Shown: one piece after another, positions 1 through 8,438 of the stretch
Layout of the letters: each line of letters starts with the position of its first letter
Position numbering within the stretch: position 1 is the first letter of the stretch
NCBI GenBank assembly: GCA_963700105.1
Contig: CAVOWL010000002.1
Span: 213,923-277,922 of the forward strand
From: CAVUWL01 sp963700105
GTDB taxonomy: Bacteria; Actinomycetota; Thermoleophilia; Solirubrobacterales; 70-9
DNA length: 64,000 bases
Direction of reading: 5' to 3'
Translations under genes and position numbers: made by a program
Notes under the pieces: model-generated
Seen by the model: the letters and a program-made list of their open reading frames with translations, nothing else
Told to the model about the DNA's origin: nothing
Database searches by the model: none

Positions 1-189
1 AACCCGACCGGCAGCTACCGTGGCTCCTCACCCGAGCAGATCGAGCGCTTTCGTGCCGTTCTCGCTGAGCAGCGGGTCACCGCCACGGTCCGCCTCACCC
101 GCGGTCGCGACATTGCCGCGGCCTGCGGGCAGCTGGCCGCAGCCGCTGGCCCGGCCGTTGAGGCGGCTCGATCCCCCCAGTATGGCTAG
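1..189 (+). CDS. rlmN: 23S rRNA (adenine-C2)-methyltransferase RlmN, C-terminal end only
   Basis: Frame 1 is open from the first base to TAG at 187-189 and encodes the last 62 residues of a protein. The segment NPTGSYRGSSPEQIERFRAV followed by a TATVRLTRGRDIAAACGQL-type stretch is the typical C-terminus of RlmN, the radical-SAM enzyme that methylates A2503 of 23S rRNA and A37 of some tRNAs. The CxxxC cluster and the rest of the enzyme lie upstream of the window. The next gene starts 32 bp downstream on the same strand. Identification rests on the tail alone but it is distinctive. Confidence 0.85.
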   Translation, partial: NPTGSYRGSSPEQIERFRAVLAEQRVTATVRLTRGRDIAAACGQLAAAAGPAVEAARSPQYG

Positions 190-221
190 GTTTGGCTGCA
201 CAGCCAACTAGCATCTCAGCG

Positions 222-1682
222 ATGACAGTTGACGCCCCGACCAAGGTCGCGCGCCCCCGCCAGTTCTCGGCCAACCCGTTGAGGCGCCTAGGGGGGGATC
301 TGCTGATGGAGTGGCGTGGCCGGAATCGCTTCCCCCCGGGGCCTGTTGATTTCAGCATTGCCCGCACCCGCCAAATAGTTCGGGATCCGTTGCCGATCCT
401 GCTCTCTGGTTATGAGCGTTACGGACCGATCTTTAGCCTGCGCGTCCTTCATACCCGCAGCGTCTTTATGCTCGGACCGGAGGCAAACCACTTTGTCACG
501 GTTGCTCACCCCGAGAACTTCCACTGGCGCGAGGGCAGTTTCGGCGACCTGATCCCCTTGCTGGGCGACGGACTGCTGACCGTCGATGACGCCTATCACG
601 ACCGGGCCCGCGCGATCATGATGCCTGCCTTTCATCGCGAGCAGGTCACCTCGATGTTGGAGTCGATGGGCGCTGAGGCCGACGCTGCAATCGATCGACT
701 GGGCCCGGGCGAGGTGGTCGACCTGTATGACTGGATGCGCAACCTCGCGATGCGGATTGCGATGCGGGCGCTGCTCGGGCTCGACCCAGACGGAGCCGGC
801 AAGGGCGCTCTCGCAGCCGAGCATTTCGAGCGCGCACTGGGGTTCTATGGGATCGATTTCGCGCTCCGCCTTCTGCGCGGTCCGGGCTCTCCGTGGCGAA
901 GGATGGTCAACTCACGTGCCGTACTCGATGAGATCGTCTTCGGCGAGATCTCTCGCCGCCGCCAAGCACCCGACCCCAGCAGGCGCGACATCCTCAGCCT
1001 GCTCCTAGGGGCTCGTGGGGAGATGGGTGAGGCGTTCACCGACCGTGAGGTTCGTGACCAGGTGATGACTTTGATGTTCGCGGGCCACGACACCGCCACC
1101 TCAACCCTAACCTTCATGATGTATCTGCTCGCTCGGCACCCCGGGGTGCTGGGGCGGATCTGCGCTGAGCAAGACCGGGTCCTAGCAGGCACCACGCCAG
1201 GCGTTGATCAACTCGAGAACGAGATGCCCTATCTGGATATGGTCCTCGATGAGGTGCTCCGCCTCTATCCACCGGCCTGGATCGGACCGCGCCGCGCGGT
1301 GCGGGAGTTTGAATTCGGTGGATTCACGGTCCCCAGGGGCGCCTATGTCAACTACTGTTCCTGGGCCAGCCACCGCATCCCGGAGGTGTTCCCGGATCCC
1401 GAGGCCTTCATCCCCGAGCGCTTCAGCCGCGAGGGTAAGGCGGCCCTGCCGCGGGGAGCCTACGTTCCCTTCGGTGGTGGGCAGCGGATCTGCATCGGAA
1501 AACGCTTCGGTCAAACTGAGGTGAAGCTGGTCGCCACGAAATTGCTGCAGCGGCTGAGACTTGATGCCATGCCCGGGCGCACGATGACTGTGCGACAGAT
1601 GCCGACCCTTTCCCCTAGCGGCGGGTTGCAGATGCGGGTCGGAGCGCGCCGAATGCCGGCCGGCGTGCCGGAGGCCATCTGA
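222..1682 (+). CDS. cytochrome P450
   Basis: A 486-residue soluble cytochrome P450 of bacterial class I size; it would need external ferredoxin and reductase partners, and none are nearby. The I-helix oxygen-activation motif AGHDTAT is near residue 287, the ExxR motif (EVLR) near 343, and the heme-binding loop FGGGQRICIGKRF carries the proximal Cys near 424. No membrane anchor is visible. I chose ATG 222 over an upstream TTG at 192 because a TAGCAT hexamer ends 7 nt before it, matching the leaderless pattern of other genes here. The substrate cannot be told from sequence; the nearby fatty-acid oxidation gene is not proof of a fatty acid substrate. Confidence 0.93.
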   Translation: MTVDAPTKVARPRQFSANPLRRLGGDLLMEWRGRNRFPPGPVDFSIARTRQIVRDPLPILLSGYERYGPIFSLRVLHTRSVFMLGPEANHFVTVAHPENFHWREGSFGDLIPLLGDGLLTVDDAYHDRARAIMMPAFHREQVTSMLESMGAEADAAIDRLGPGEVVDLYDWMRNLAMRIAMRALLGLDPDGAGKGALAAEHFERALGFYGIDFALRLLRGPGSPWRRMVNSRAVLDEIVFGEISRRRQAPDPSRRDILSLLLGARGEMGEAFTDREVRDQVMTLMFAGHDTATSTLTFMMYLLARHPGVLGRICAEQDRVLAGTTPGVDQLENEMPYLDMVLDEVLRLYPPAWIGPRRAVREFEFGGFTVPRGAYVNYCSWASHRIPEVFPDPEAFIPERFSREGKAALPRGAYVPFGGGQRICIGKRFGQTEVKLVATKLLQRLRLDAMPGRTMTVRQMPTLSPSGGLQMRVGARRMPAGVPEAI

Positions 1683-1717
1683 CCTCGATTAGGACCGTGT
1701 GCCTAGACTCGAAGCAG

Positions 1718-1840
1718 ATGCGAACTCCGGTGATTTCGGATAATCGTTCCGTGGCCGACGATCGGACCTTCGAGCCGCGCCTGATCGAGACGCTCGCCGA
1801 CCTGAATCCACGGCCCGGTGGCGCCGGAATGCCGCGATGA
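1718..1840 (+). CDS. small ORF, 40 residues, coupled to the next gene
   Basis: A 40-codon reading frame with no recognised homology. TAGACT at 1704-1709 lies 8 nt before the ATG, the same arrangement as other probable leaderless genes in this window. Its TGA (1838-1840) overlaps the ATG of the following membrane ORF as ATGA, a classic coupling arrangement. It may be a leader peptide or a genuine small protein. The evidence is positional only. Confidence 0.35.
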   Translation: MRTPVISDNRSVADDRTFEPRLIETLADLNPRPGGAGMPR

Positions 1841-2025
1841 TGATGATCGCGGCACTGAGCTTTGCGGTGGTTTCGGCGATGGAGGCGTGGCCCGCCGTGG
1901 TCGGTGCGGGCCTGATTCCGGTGATCGGTCTGATCGCGGTCGGATACCTGATCATCCACTCTGTACGTGACAGCGATGAGGTCGATCACGGCGGGGGCGA
2001 TCGGTCTGATCCGCCCCCGCCCTAG
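1837..2025 (+). CDS. small membrane protein, 62 residues
   Basis: The protein begins MMMIAALSFAVVSAMEAW. It has two closely spaced hydrophobic stretches (about residues 1-20 and 22-42) followed by a short acidic, Pro/Gly-rich tail. This looks like a small inner-membrane protein. It overlaps the preceding 40-codon ORF by 4 nt and ends only 5 bp from the convergent glutamine synthetase gene. No family is recognised and no function is proposed. Confidence 0.5.
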   Translation: MMMIAALSFAVVSAMEAWPAVVGAGLIPVIGLIAVGYLIIHSVRDSDEVDHGGGDRSDPPPP

Positions 2026-2030
2026 CTGCA

Positions 2031-4178
2031 CTACTTGATGAAAAGCATCTCCTCATACTTCGGCAAGGGCCAGAGGTCATCGGCGACCACCTTCTCCATG
2101 TGGTCAGCGAACTCGCGTACCGCTGCCATCGCGGCCATTTGCTTGTCGCGCGCATGGACTGCCAGCTCGAGCCCCTCCAGCTCGCTTGGATAGGCGTTCG
2201 CGGCCTCCAATTCTCCGAGTGCGGCAACCAGCTGATCTATCAACTCCCTGAGCTCGCCCTCGAGGCTTGAGACGCCGGCCTCATTCAGGAGCGCGAGGTG
2301 TCGAAGCGCGGCGGGCAGGATCATCGTTTGGGCGATTGAGAAGGTCTCCTCGGCCTCGATGTTTGCGCGGATCGCGTACTGCTCGAGCCAGACCTCATAG
2401 CGTGACTCGAGCTCGCGCCTGGAGAGCACTTCGTAGTTCTCAAAGGCGGCGACCGACTCCTCCTTTAAGACCTCGGGCAGCGCGTCGGGTGTGGTGCGGA
2501 GGTTCTTCAGTCCCCGCTGCTCGGCCTCGGCGTGCCACTCCTCTGAGTAGTTATCGCCACCAAAGCAGACCTGCTTGTTGGCCGAGTAGGAGTCCTTGAC
2601 CACCTCGATCACGGCCTCGGGCACGCTCATGCCCGCCGCGACCTTGGTCTCCACCAGGGCGGCCAGATCATCGATTGCCTCGGCGACAATTGTGTTGAGC
2701 ACGGTGTTTGGGAAGGCGAGTGACATGCTCGAGCCCAGCGCTCGGAACTCGAATTTGTTGCCGGTGAACGCAAACGGAGAGGTGCGATTTCGATCGCCGC
2801 CGTGCATCGGTAGCGAGGGCAATACCGTTGCCCCCAGGTCAAGAAAGGAGGCCGGCGTGCTCGGGTCTCCCTCGCCGCTGACCACCGCCTCAAATACCTT
2901 CTCCAGCTCGCCGCCGAGAAATATCGAGATGATCGCCGGCGGCGCCTCGTTGGCGCCAAGCCGGTGGTCCTGGCCGATGTTAGCGACCGAGGCTCGCAAC
3001 AGACCCTGGTGCTTATTAACCGCTTGAATCACCGCGGCGCAGAAGAAGAGGAAGTGGACGTTATCGGCCGGGGTGTCACCGGGGTCAAGCAGATTGGTCC
3101 CGGTGTCGGTACCCATCGACCAGTTGTTGTGCTTGCCGGAGCCGTTGACCCCGGCGAAGGGCTTCTCGTGCAGAAGGCAGACCAGACCGTAGCGTCTCGC
3201 GACGCTCTGGAGCACCTGCATCATCAGTTGCTGATGGTCGGAACCGACGTTTGAGTTCTCAAACACCGGGGCGATCTCATACTGGGCCGGGGCGACCTCG
3301 TTGTGGCGAGTCTTAACCGGGATGCCGAGCTTTCGCATCTCCAGCTCGGACTCCATCATGCAGGCCAAAACACGCTCCGGGATCGAGCCAAAGTAGTGAT
3401 CGTCGAGCTCGTGTCCCTTCGGAGGCTTGGCGCCGAACAGGGTGCGTCCGGTCGCGATCAGGTCGGGGCGCTCGAAGTAGTACTGCTCATCGATCAGGAA
3501 GTACTCCTGCTCGGCACCGACCGTGGTGAAGACCCGCTGGCTATCTTGGTCGCCCAGTAGCCGCAGGGCCTTGATGGCCGAGCGAGAGAGGGCGTCCATC
3601 GAGCGCAGCAATGGGATCTTGGCGTCGAGCGCCTCGCCCGTCCAGGATGCAAACGCGGTTGGGATGCAAAGCAGCGCCCCGTTGGGGTTCTCGAGGATAA
3701 AGGCCGGGCTAGTTGGGTCCCAGGCGGTGTAGCCACGCGCCTCAAAGGTGGCGCGAACTCCGCCGGTCGGAAAAGAGGAAGCGTCGGGCTCGCCCTGAAT
3801 CAGCTCCTTGCCAGAGAAGCCGGCAAGCGCTGTCCCCTCGCCGGCTGGCTCAAAGAAAGAGTCATGCTTCTCGGCTGTGGATCCGGTCAGCGGCTGAAAC
3901 ATGTGGGTGAAATGGGTGGCCCCGTTTTCCAGCGCCCATTCCTTCATCGCCTCGGCCACTGCGTCGGCCAGGCTGGGGTCAAGCGCCTCGCCGCCGGCAA
4001 GGGTCGCCTGTAGTCGCTCAAAGACATCTGCGGGGAGACGGTCGCGTTGCACCGTCACGGAGAAGACGTTGGCCCCGAAGGCGTCATTCTCGGGCTGGGT
4101 CAGGTCGAGTGCGCCGAGGGACTCACCATTGGAGCTCCACTGGGCTGCCGTTACGTTCTGCTGGCGGATACGAGTCAT
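2031..4178 (-). CDS. glnN: glutamine synthetase type III (GlnN)
   Basis: A 715-residue protein, the size of GSIII, which is much longer than GSI (about 450) or GSII (about 350). GSIII makes glutamine from glutamate, ammonia and ATP. Family features visible include the N-terminal FGANVFS region, the AEQEYFLIDEQYY catalytic stretch, GVNGSGKHNNWSMGT, and the characteristic end WPLPKYEEMLFIK. It is transcribed away from the beta-oxidation gene. The Amt transporter gene about 2.8 kb away fits a nitrogen-assimilation neighbourhood, but no GlnB/GlnK or adenylyltransferase gene is present. Whether another GS exists elsewhere in the genome is unknown. Confidence 0.96.
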   Translation of the reverse strand: MTRIRQQNVTAAQWSSNGESLGALDLTQPENDAFGANVFSVTVQRDRLPADVFERLQATLAGGEALDPSLADAVAEAMKEWALENGATHFTHMFQPLTGSTAEKHDSFFEPAGEGTALAGFSGKELIQGEPDASSFPTGGVRATFEARGYTAWDPTSPAFILENPNGALLCIPTAFASWTGEALDAKIPLLRSMDALSRSAIKALRLLGDQDSQRVFTTVGAEQEYFLIDEQYYFERPDLIATGRTLFGAKPPKGHELDDHYFGSIPERVLACMMESELEMRKLGIPVKTRHNEVAPAQYEIAPVFENSNVGSDHQQLMMQVLQSVARRYGLVCLLHEKPFAGVNGSGKHNNWSMGTDTGTNLLDPGDTPADNVHFLFFCAAVIQAVNKHQGLLRASVANIGQDHRLGANEAPPAIISIFLGGELEKVFEAVVSGEGDPSTPASFLDLGATVLPSLPMHGGDRNRTSPFAFTGNKFEFRALGSSMSLAFPNTVLNTIVAEAIDDLAALVETKVAAGMSVPEAVIEVVKDSYSANKQVCFGGDNYSEEWHAEAEQRGLKNLRTTPDALPEVLKEESVAAFENYEVLSRRELESRYEVWLEQYAIRANIEAEETFSIAQTMILPAALRHLALLNEAGVSSLEGELRELIDQLVAALGELEAANAYPSELEGLELAVHARDKQMAAMAAVREFADHMEKVVADDLWPLPKYEEMLFIK

Positions 4179-4294
4179 CGCTTGCTTAGTTCCTCACTTG
4201 GCCGCGCGCCCTAGGGTTCGGCGCGTTCGATTACGGGGTCTCACTTCCCATACGAAGAGCCAGAGCAGCCTAATGGCCGGGCGATGGCGACGAG

Positions 4295-4310
4295 TTGTAC
4301 GCGGGTACAA
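4295..4310. promoter_or_regulatory. perfect palindrome, candidate operator
   Basis: TTGTACGCGGGTACAA is an inverted repeat with 6-bp arms (TTGTAC/GTACAA) and a 4-bp centre. It lies in the divergent region between glnN and the dehydrogenase/hydratase gene, about 98 bp upstream of the latter's ATG and 117 bp from the former's. The shape is typical of TetR/AcrR-family sites, which often control fatty-acid degradation genes. No regulator gene is adjacent, so its partner is unknown. Confidence 0.45.
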
Positions 4311-4407
4311 GGATCGTCCCGCTCCTTTGTCCCGTCGTCGAGCCGGTAGCCTCTCCGCGCGCGGCCGTGGAGCCGCACCCCTAGCCAGAACCCGGAGGAG
4401 CACCGCA

Positions 4408-6408
4408 ATGTTCGTTTCCAAGGCTGCCGTCGTCGGCGGAGGCACAATGGGCGGGGAGATCGCGCAGACGATCGCCGCCGCCGACATTCCCGTCCTTGTT
4501 AAGGACATTGACCAGAAGTTTGTCGACGCCGCCTTGGAGAAGGCGCGCTCGGTCACCGAGGGTCAGCTTGCCCGCTTGGTCAAGAAGGAGAAGCTGACAG
4601 AGGAGCAGGCCGAGGCCCGGCTCGTCGAGGTGATGTCTCGAATCGTGGGCACGACCACCTACGAGGGTTTCGGCGAGGTCGATTTCGTGATCGAGGCGGT
4701 ACCGGAGCGGATGCAGATCAAGCAGGCGGTGTTCGGCGAGCTCGACGCGGCGACCCCCGGTCATGCGATCCTCGCCTCAAACACCTCCTCGCTCTCGATT
4801 ACGGAGATGGCGGAGACGACGCTACGGCCCGAGAAGGTCGTCGGCTTTCACTTTTTCTACCCGGCCTCGGTGATGCCTCTGGTTGAGGTGATTATCGGCG
4901 AGGACACAGCGCCCGAGACGGCCACCGCCGCCTACAACTTCGCCCAGGCGATCAAGAAGCAGCCGATCGTCTGCGGCGAGGTCCCCGGCTTCGTCGTCAA
5001 CAGGATCCTGATGGCAACGATCGGCGAGGTCTGGCGCGCCCAAGAGGAGCAAGGGCTCTCGCTGAAGGCAATCGATGAGGCGATCGCCGCCGCCCAGGTT
5101 GCGCCGATGGGCCCCTTTTTCCTAACTGACCTGCTCGGCCTGGACACGGTCTTGCACGTCGCCGAGCACCTCAGCGAGTCCTACGGGGAGACCTTCTACG
5201 TCCACCAGGGGCTCAAGCAGCTCGTCGCCGACGGCAAGCTCGGCGCGAAGAGCGGTGGTGAAGGGTTCTTTGCCGAGGGTGAGCAGACGATCCCCGGCGA
5301 GGCCGCTCCTGACGCGGAGGAGCTGGTCGCGTTGTTCACAAGCCGGGCACTGATCGAGGCCTGCCGGCTGGTTGAGGAGGGGGTCTGCGCGGTGCGCGAC
5401 ATCGACGTGGGGATGATGGCGGGTGCCGGGTTGGATCCCCGCCGCGGATTGCTGCCCCCGTTTTGGAAAGCCGATGTCGAAGGGCTCGACAAGGTCTTGG
5501 AGCGGATCGGGGAGCTCGAGCAGAAGTTCGGCGAGCGATTCGCCCCTCCGGTCCTGCTCAAACGCCTCGTCGCCCAAGGCAGGCTCGGGATGGCGGCGGG
5601 CCAGGGCTTTTACCCCTATCCGCGGGCCGACGAAGGCGATCAGGCCGATACCGTGAAGCTGGAGACCCGCGGCGATGTCGCAATCGCCTGGCTGGCCAAC
5701 CTGCCGATGAACGCCGTCTCGCCGGACGTGATCCGCGATCTGAAGACGGTCTGGGAGAGGGTAAAGGGCTCCGAGGAGATTGGTGCGATGGTAATCGCCT
5801 CCTCGGTTCCAGTCGTCTTCTCGGCCGGTGCCGACATCAAGGCCTTCACCCAGATGGATGAGTCGACGGGTAGGGAGCTGGTCGAGACGGCCCACGCTCT
5901 GTTGCGCGACTTCGGCGAGGCACGGGTGGCGACGATCGCTGCCGTCAATGCGCTCGCCTTCGGCGGAGGTTGTGAGCTGGCGATGGCCTGCGACGTGCGG
6001 ATCGCCGCCGAGTCGGCTGTCTTTGGCCAGCCGGAGGTCAAGCTGGGGATCATTCCCGGCTTCGGCGGCACCCAGAGGCTGCCGCGGCTGGTCGGCCCCG
6101 CCAAAGCGCTCGAGATGAACCTGATCGGCGACGCGATCCCCTCCGACGAGGCGCTCGATTTCGGCCTCGTTAACCGCGTCGTTCCCGACCACGAGTTGTT
6201 CGAGACGGCGCTCATCTGGGGCCGCAAGCTCGCTTCTCAGGCTCCGATCGCGGTCGAACAGATCAAGCGCGTCTCCCACCACGGCGACCTCGACGATGGG
6301 ATCGAGGCCGAGAAGCGAGGTTTTGCCGCCGCCTTCGGCAGCGAGGACGCCAGCGAGGGGATTGCCGCCTTCCTCGGCAAGCGCACCCCGGAGTGGAGCG
6401 GCCGCTAG
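4408..6408 (+). CDS. bifunctional 3-hydroxyacyl-CoA dehydrogenase / enoyl-CoA hydratase
   Basis: A 666-residue two-domain enzyme of the beta-oxidation type. The N-terminal NAD-binding dehydrogenase has the dinucleotide loop AAVVGGGTMGGEIA at residues 5-18 and the catalytic HFFYPASVMPLVE stretch near 148. The C-terminal crotonase domain (about 425-660) has both hydratase glutamates, in AFGGGCELAMACD and GQPEVKLGIIPGFGGTQRL. The domain order is the reverse of FadB/FadJ, where the hydratase comes first; such reversed fusions are known in actinobacteria and archaea. Start ATG 4408 has GGAGGAG upstream (4394-4400). It probably interconverts enoyl-, hydroxy- and ketoacyl-CoA, with chain length unknown. 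Confidence 0.94.
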   Translation: MFVSKAAVVGGGTMGGEIAQTIAAADIPVLVKDIDQKFVDAALEKARSVTEGQLARLVKKEKLTEEQAEARLVEVMSRIVGTTTYEGFGEVDFVIEAVPERMQIKQAVFGELDAATPGHAILASNTSSLSITEMAETTLRPEKVVGFHFFYPASVMPLVEVIIGEDTAPETATAAYNFAQAIKKQPIVCGEVPGFVVNRILMATIGEVWRAQEEQGLSLKAIDEAIAAAQVAPMGPFFLTDLLGLDTVLHVAEHLSESYGETFYVHQGLKQLVADGKLGAKSGGEGFFAEGEQTIPGEAAPDAEELVALFTSRALIEACRLVEEGVCAVRDIDVGMMAGAGLDPRRGLLPPFWKADVEGLDKVLERIGELEQKFGERFAPPVLLKRLVAQGRLGMAAGQGFYPYPRADEGDQADTVKLETRGDVAIAWLANLPMNAVSPDVIRDLKTVWERVKGSEEIGAMVIASSVPVVFSAGADIKAFTQMDESTGRELVETAHALLRDFGEARVATIAAVNALAFGGGCELAMACDVRIAAESAVFGQPEVKLGIIPGFGGTQRLPRLVGPAKALEMNLIGDAIPSDEALDFGLVNRVVPDHELFETALIWGRKLASQAPIAVEQIKRVSHHGDLDDGIEAEKRGFAAAFGSEDASEGIAAFLGKRTPEWSGR

Positions 6409-6836
6409 CCCCGAGCGGCGGGGCTCCTCGAGGGTGGGCCGAACCTGATCCCGGCCTCGCGGCAGCCGGCGAGAACCGTTTCGGATCGCGGCCCTTGAAA
6501 TGTCGCGGTGCGGGCACAGAGCGCCCGCGCCGCGACGCCGCATGCGTGGAGCACTTCGCCACCTACCCGTCCCGCGACCTGGACGCGTATGCAGCCTGGT
6601 CCCGGCCCCGGCTGGGTGCTGCCCTCGATCCCCGGGATCACCAGGGCGATGATGGCCAGGATGATCACAACCAGACCTCCGACCACGACCTTGCGCTCGC
6701 GCCCCGTCACTCGCCGCAGCGGCGTGTTGGTGCGCTGCCAGTGTCCCTGCGCCAAAGGCATCGGCGGCAGTCTAGCGTCGGCCTTCATGCCCATCGCCGA
6801 CATTCGGGCTAATCGCCAGGCCCGATCTTTAGACAC
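6405..6836 (-). CDS. small membrane protein, unknown function
   Basis: Up to 143 residues. A basic N-terminal part (RRVTGRERK) is followed by one hydrophobic helix, VVVGGLVVIILAIIALVIPG, then a short domain with cysteines (GCIRVQVAGRVGGEVLHAC). This suggests a single-pass protein with the C-terminal part outside. Its stop overlaps the stop of the convergent dehydrogenase gene by 4 nt. The start is uncertain: GTG 6836 is the longest option and several in-frame ATGs follow within 75 nt. No family is recognised. Confidence 0.55.
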   Translation of the reverse strand: MSKDRAWRLARMSAMGMKADARLPPMPLAQGHWQRTNTPLRRVTGRERKVVVGGLVVIILAIIALVIPGIEGSTQPGPGPGCIRVQVAGRVGGEVLHACGVAARALCARTATFQGPRSETVLAGCREAGIRFGPPSRSPAARG

Positions 6837-6968
6837 CTGTACGTAGTGGCGCTGGCCGATCGTCGGAAGGGTTTACGGCAAGTCCAATAGGGCGCGTCAG
6901 GCGGGTCGGCGAGGTTTTCTTGCCCGGTTTCCGGCAAAGCCCAAACGAAGAAAGGAAACACCAAATCT

Positions 6969-8330
6969 ATGGAATGGCTGAGCGAAGGCGCCAATTCATG
7001 GCAGCTCACCGCCGCAACTTTTGTCGGCTTGATGAGCGTGCCGGGCCTGATGGTGCTCTACGGCGGTGTGATGCAGAAGCGCTGGTCGGTGAACTCGATG
7101 ATGATGGCGTTCGTCGGCTTCGCGATCGTGGTGGTTCTCTGGTGCCTGTTCGCCTTCAAGATGGGCTTCGGAACACCGATCCACATTGCGAGCGGCGGCT
7201 TCTTCGGGAATCTGATCGGTAAGCCGGAATCGATCCTGGGTGCCCACAGTCTCGTTGGGCAGGCGGGCCTTCCCGAGCTTCCGGAATTGAAATTCAAATT
7301 CCCGGAGTCCTCGCTGGCTTACTTCCAGATCGTCTTCGCGGCGATCACGCCGCTCCTGATGCTCGGATCGGTCCTCGGCCGGATCAACTTCAAGGCCTGG
7401 ATCCCATTCGTCGCCCTTTGGACGGTTTGCGTCTACACGGTCAACGCCTTCCTGATCTGGGGCGGCGGATACTTCGCCCAGCATGGTGCGGTCGACTTCT
7501 CCGGTGGCTACGTGATCCACCTCGCCGCGGGCGTCTCGGGTTTCGTCGCCGCCTGGGTGATCGGTCCACGATTGCAGCGCGATCGCGAGGTCGACGCGCC
7601 GAATAACCTGGCGATGGTCGCGGTCGGTGCCGGTCTCCTCTGGCTCGGCTGGAACGGCTTCAACGGCGGTGATTTCTACGAAGCAGGGGGCATCGCCTCG
7701 GGTGCTGTCCTAAACACCAACCTCTGCACCGCGGTCGCTCTGCTCGTCTGGGTCGCCTGGGACTACATGACCGGGCGCAAGCCGAGCCTGATCGGAAGCG
7801 TCAACGGAATGATCGTCGGCCTCGTCGGGATCACCCCTGCGGCGGGCTTCGTCAATGGCTGGGGGGCGATCACGATCGGCGTCGTCGCGAGCACGATCGT
7901 CTACTTCGCGCTCAACTATCTGAGCCGGGTCCGTCCCTTCCGCAACGTGGACGACACCCTGGGAGTCATTTACACCCACGGGTTTGCGGGCTTGGTCGGC
8001 GGCCTCATGGTCGGCATTTTCGCCAACACCGCGATGGACTCGGAATTGATCCTGCCGGGAACGGTCTCCGGCGGCGGGTTGCACCTGCTCGGCTGGCAGG
8101 CGCTGACCGCACTCTGGGTGATCGTGTTCTGCGCGATCGCCACCTTCATCCTGCTGAAGCTGGTGGGCCTGTTTATTCCACTGCGGATGACCGACGAGGA
8201 AATGGAGGAAGGCGACGTCGCCGTCCACGGGCACGAGGTGTACCCGTCCGACGTTCCCTCGCTCGGGTACCCCGATGGTGTTCCGGCGGCAGCTCCCGCT
8301 CCGCCGGCTCCGACGGGAGGCACCGCGTAG
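6969..8330 (+). CDS. amt: ammonium transporter Amt
   Basis: A 453-residue integral membrane protein of the Amt/MEP/Rh family with about 11 predicted helices. Family signatures include SVPGLMVLYGGVMQKRWSVN near the N-terminus, VDFSGGYVIHLAAGVSGFVA (with the first pore histidine), and DDTLGVIYTHGFAGLVGGL (with the second). The cytosolic tail is acidic, then Pro/Ala-rich. ATG 6969 has GAAAGGAAA just upstream. The gene usually paired with it, glnK, is missing. With glnN nearby it probably serves ammonium scavenging. A strong hairpin follows the gene. Confidence 0.96.
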   Translation: MEWLSEGANSWQLTAATFVGLMSVPGLMVLYGGVMQKRWSVNSMMMAFVGFAIVVVLWCLFAFKMGFGTPIHIASGGFFGNLIGKPESILGAHSLVGQAGLPELPELKFKFPESSLAYFQIVFAAITPLLMLGSVLGRINFKAWIPFVALWTVCVYTVNAFLIWGGGYFAQHGAVDFSGGYVIHLAAGVSGFVAAWVIGPRLQRDREVDAPNNLAMVAVGAGLLWLGWNGFNGGDFYEAGGIASGAVLNTNLCTAVALLVWVAWDYMTGRKPSLIGSVNGMIVGLVGITPAAGFVNGWGAITIGVVASTIVYFALNYLSRVRPFRNVDDTLGVIYTHGFAGLVGGLMVGIFANTAMDSELILPGTVSGGGLHLLGWQALTALWVIVFCAIATFILLKLVGLFIPLRMTDEEMEEGDVAVHGHEVYPSDVPSLGYPDGVPAAAPAPPAPTGGTA

Positions 8331-8376
8331 TTAGCAAGGTGAGCCGGCCAGGCGCCGCTCGCCGCCTCTCGATCCG

Positions 8377-8417
8377 ACCGAAACCGCCCCTGCCACTCTC
8401 TCGGGGGCGGTTTCGGT
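8377..8417. terminator. perfect hairpin between convergent genes
   Basis: The arms at 8377-8390 (ACCGAAACCGCCCC) and 8404-8417 are perfectly complementary over 14 bp, with a 13-nt loop. It sits 46 bp after the amt stop and 21 bp before the end of the convergent LysR gene. There is no U-tract on either side, so this is a bidirectional terminator-like hairpin of the U-less kind common in high-GC actinobacteria. Confidence 0.72.
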
Positions 8418-8438
8418 TCGGTGAAGGTCGCGGCTCGC

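Noticed and set aside
3901..4407. N-terminal extension of the dehydrogenase/hydratase frame by 169 codons
   Set aside because: It overlaps glnN on the opposite strand and the conserved protein begins at 4408 behind a good ribosome site.
5122..6543. A 473-codon minus-strand frame opposite the dehydrogenase/hydratase gene
   Set aside because: It mirrors the codon periodicity of the real gene on the other strand and has no domain or ribosome site.
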